Translations under genes and position numbers: made by a program
Part shown: one piece after another, positions 63,693-64,000 of the stretch
Numbering within the stretch: the first letter of the stretch is position 1
Layout of the letters: every line of letters begins with the position of its first letter
Assembly: GCA_947501615.1 (NCBI GenBank)
Contig: CANMWK010000008.1
Span: 153,181-217,180 of the forward strand
Length of the DNA: 64,000 nucleotides
Reading direction: 5' to 3'
From: an uncultured Tenacibaculum sp.
GTDB lineage: Bacteria > Bacteroidota > Bacteroidia > Flavobacteriales > Flavobacteriaceae
Notes under the pieces: generated by a model
Told to the model about the DNA's origin: nothing
The model's input: the letters and a program-made list of their open reading frames with translations, nothing else
The model's database searches: none

Positions 63693-63769
63693 CACCCGCA
63701 ATAACAATTGCGCAAGCTCTTAAAACAATCTAGAATTATATTTATTTAATTCTTCTATATAATACCAAT

Positions 63770-63855
63770 GCTGAAGTGGTGGAATTGGTAGACACGTTGG
63801 ACTTAAAATCCAATGAGCCGTAATGCTCGTGCGGGTTCAAGTCCCGCCTTCAGTA
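63770..63855 (+). tRNA. tRNA-Leu (anticodon UAA)
   Basis: 86 nt with acceptor GCTGAAG/CTTCAGT (last pair G-U), D-arm, anticodon stem TTGGA/TCCAA enclosing CTTAAAA (anticodon TAA), a long class II variable arm and the T-arm GCGGGTTCAAGTCCCGC. The CCA end is not encoded. It reads UUA (and UUG) codons. Confidence 0.97.
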
Positions 63856-63857
63856 CT

Positions 63858-63898
63858 AAACCGTTGTTAATTTTAATTAATTTTCAACGGTTTTTTTA
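63858..63898 (+). terminator. Terminator after tRNA-Leu
   Basis: AAACCGTTG (63858-63866) pairs with CAACGGTTT (63885-63893), followed by a T-run. The last 100 nt of the window hold no further feature. Confidence 0.88.
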
Positions 63899-64000
63899 TT
63901 TTCAACAATTTGCTTGAACAATCTTTGGATCATACCTAATTGTTGTGGTTAAGCAAAAATCTGGGTTAATCTGTACAAGAAGAATTCTACATTTCTCACG

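Overview
The window looks like a chromosomal segment of a marine-type Flavobacteriaceae (Bacteroidota). The evidence is the strongly AT-rich DNA, TonB-dependent receptors with carboxypeptidase-regulatory-like N-termini, a type IX secretion (T9SS) C-terminal signal, a split ATP synthase operon (atpD-atpC alone), the cyoE-cox3-cox3-cox4-SCO-DUF420 respiratory operon, DUF5689, DUF2911 and IPExxxVDY proteins, and promoters with the Bacteroidota -7 box TAnnTTTG (often with TTG about 20 nt upstream) in place of sigma70 boxes. A genus close to Tenacibaculum or Polaribacter is possible but cannot be fixed from the sequence. No transposase, prophage, rRNA or CRISPR array was seen.

Layout. 1-3.6 kb: a truncated secreted protein, a divergent AhpD-like/OsmC peroxidase pair, recJ and a small Cys-rich protein. 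3.6-19.2 kb: a 2071-aa T9SS-secreted protein carrying two different nuclease modules, a second secreted EEP nuclease, then (divergently) a TonB receptor plus DUF5689 surface lipoprotein, a metallophosphoesterase and a PiT phosphate transporter. Together these read as a candidate system for degrading extracellular nucleic acid and taking up products and phosphate. 19.3-24.8 kb: a beta-propeller lipoprotein, a serine hydrolase, sufS, a viroplasmin-type RNase H and purN. 24.9-37 kb: core housekeeping genes (acpP-fabF-rnc-IPExxxVDY-pyk, atpD-atpC, an OmpA-type porin, kbl, a RecB/AddA-like helicase-nuclease).

37-41.6 kb: a small operon with a membrane-anchored AraC-type regulator, and a nitrilase/isochorismatase-fold pair. 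41.7-46.5 kb: a metal-uptake cluster (ZIP transporter, DtxR-family repressor, TonB receptor) with a perfect 20-bp palindromic operator in the divergent promoter. It is flanked by two inverted copies of an interspersed repeat of about 115-140 nt and followed by a thioredoxin-like protein. 46.8-52 kb: another TonB receptor followed by a surface lipoprotein made of two 344-residue tandem repeats. 52-56.4 kb: a MORN-type protein, dodecin, MscS and three tandem paralogues of an uncharacterised secreted family separated by long inverted repeats. 56.4-63.6 kb: tsaB, a TolC-like channel, and the cytochrome oxidase assembly/subunit operon, including a cysteine-free SCO-like protein. 63.7-63.9 kb: tRNA-Leu(UAA).

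The most interesting parts are the nucleic-acid/phosphorus locus, the metal cluster with its operator and flanking inverted repeats, and the triplicated secreted family. All functional linkages are inferred from gene content and order.
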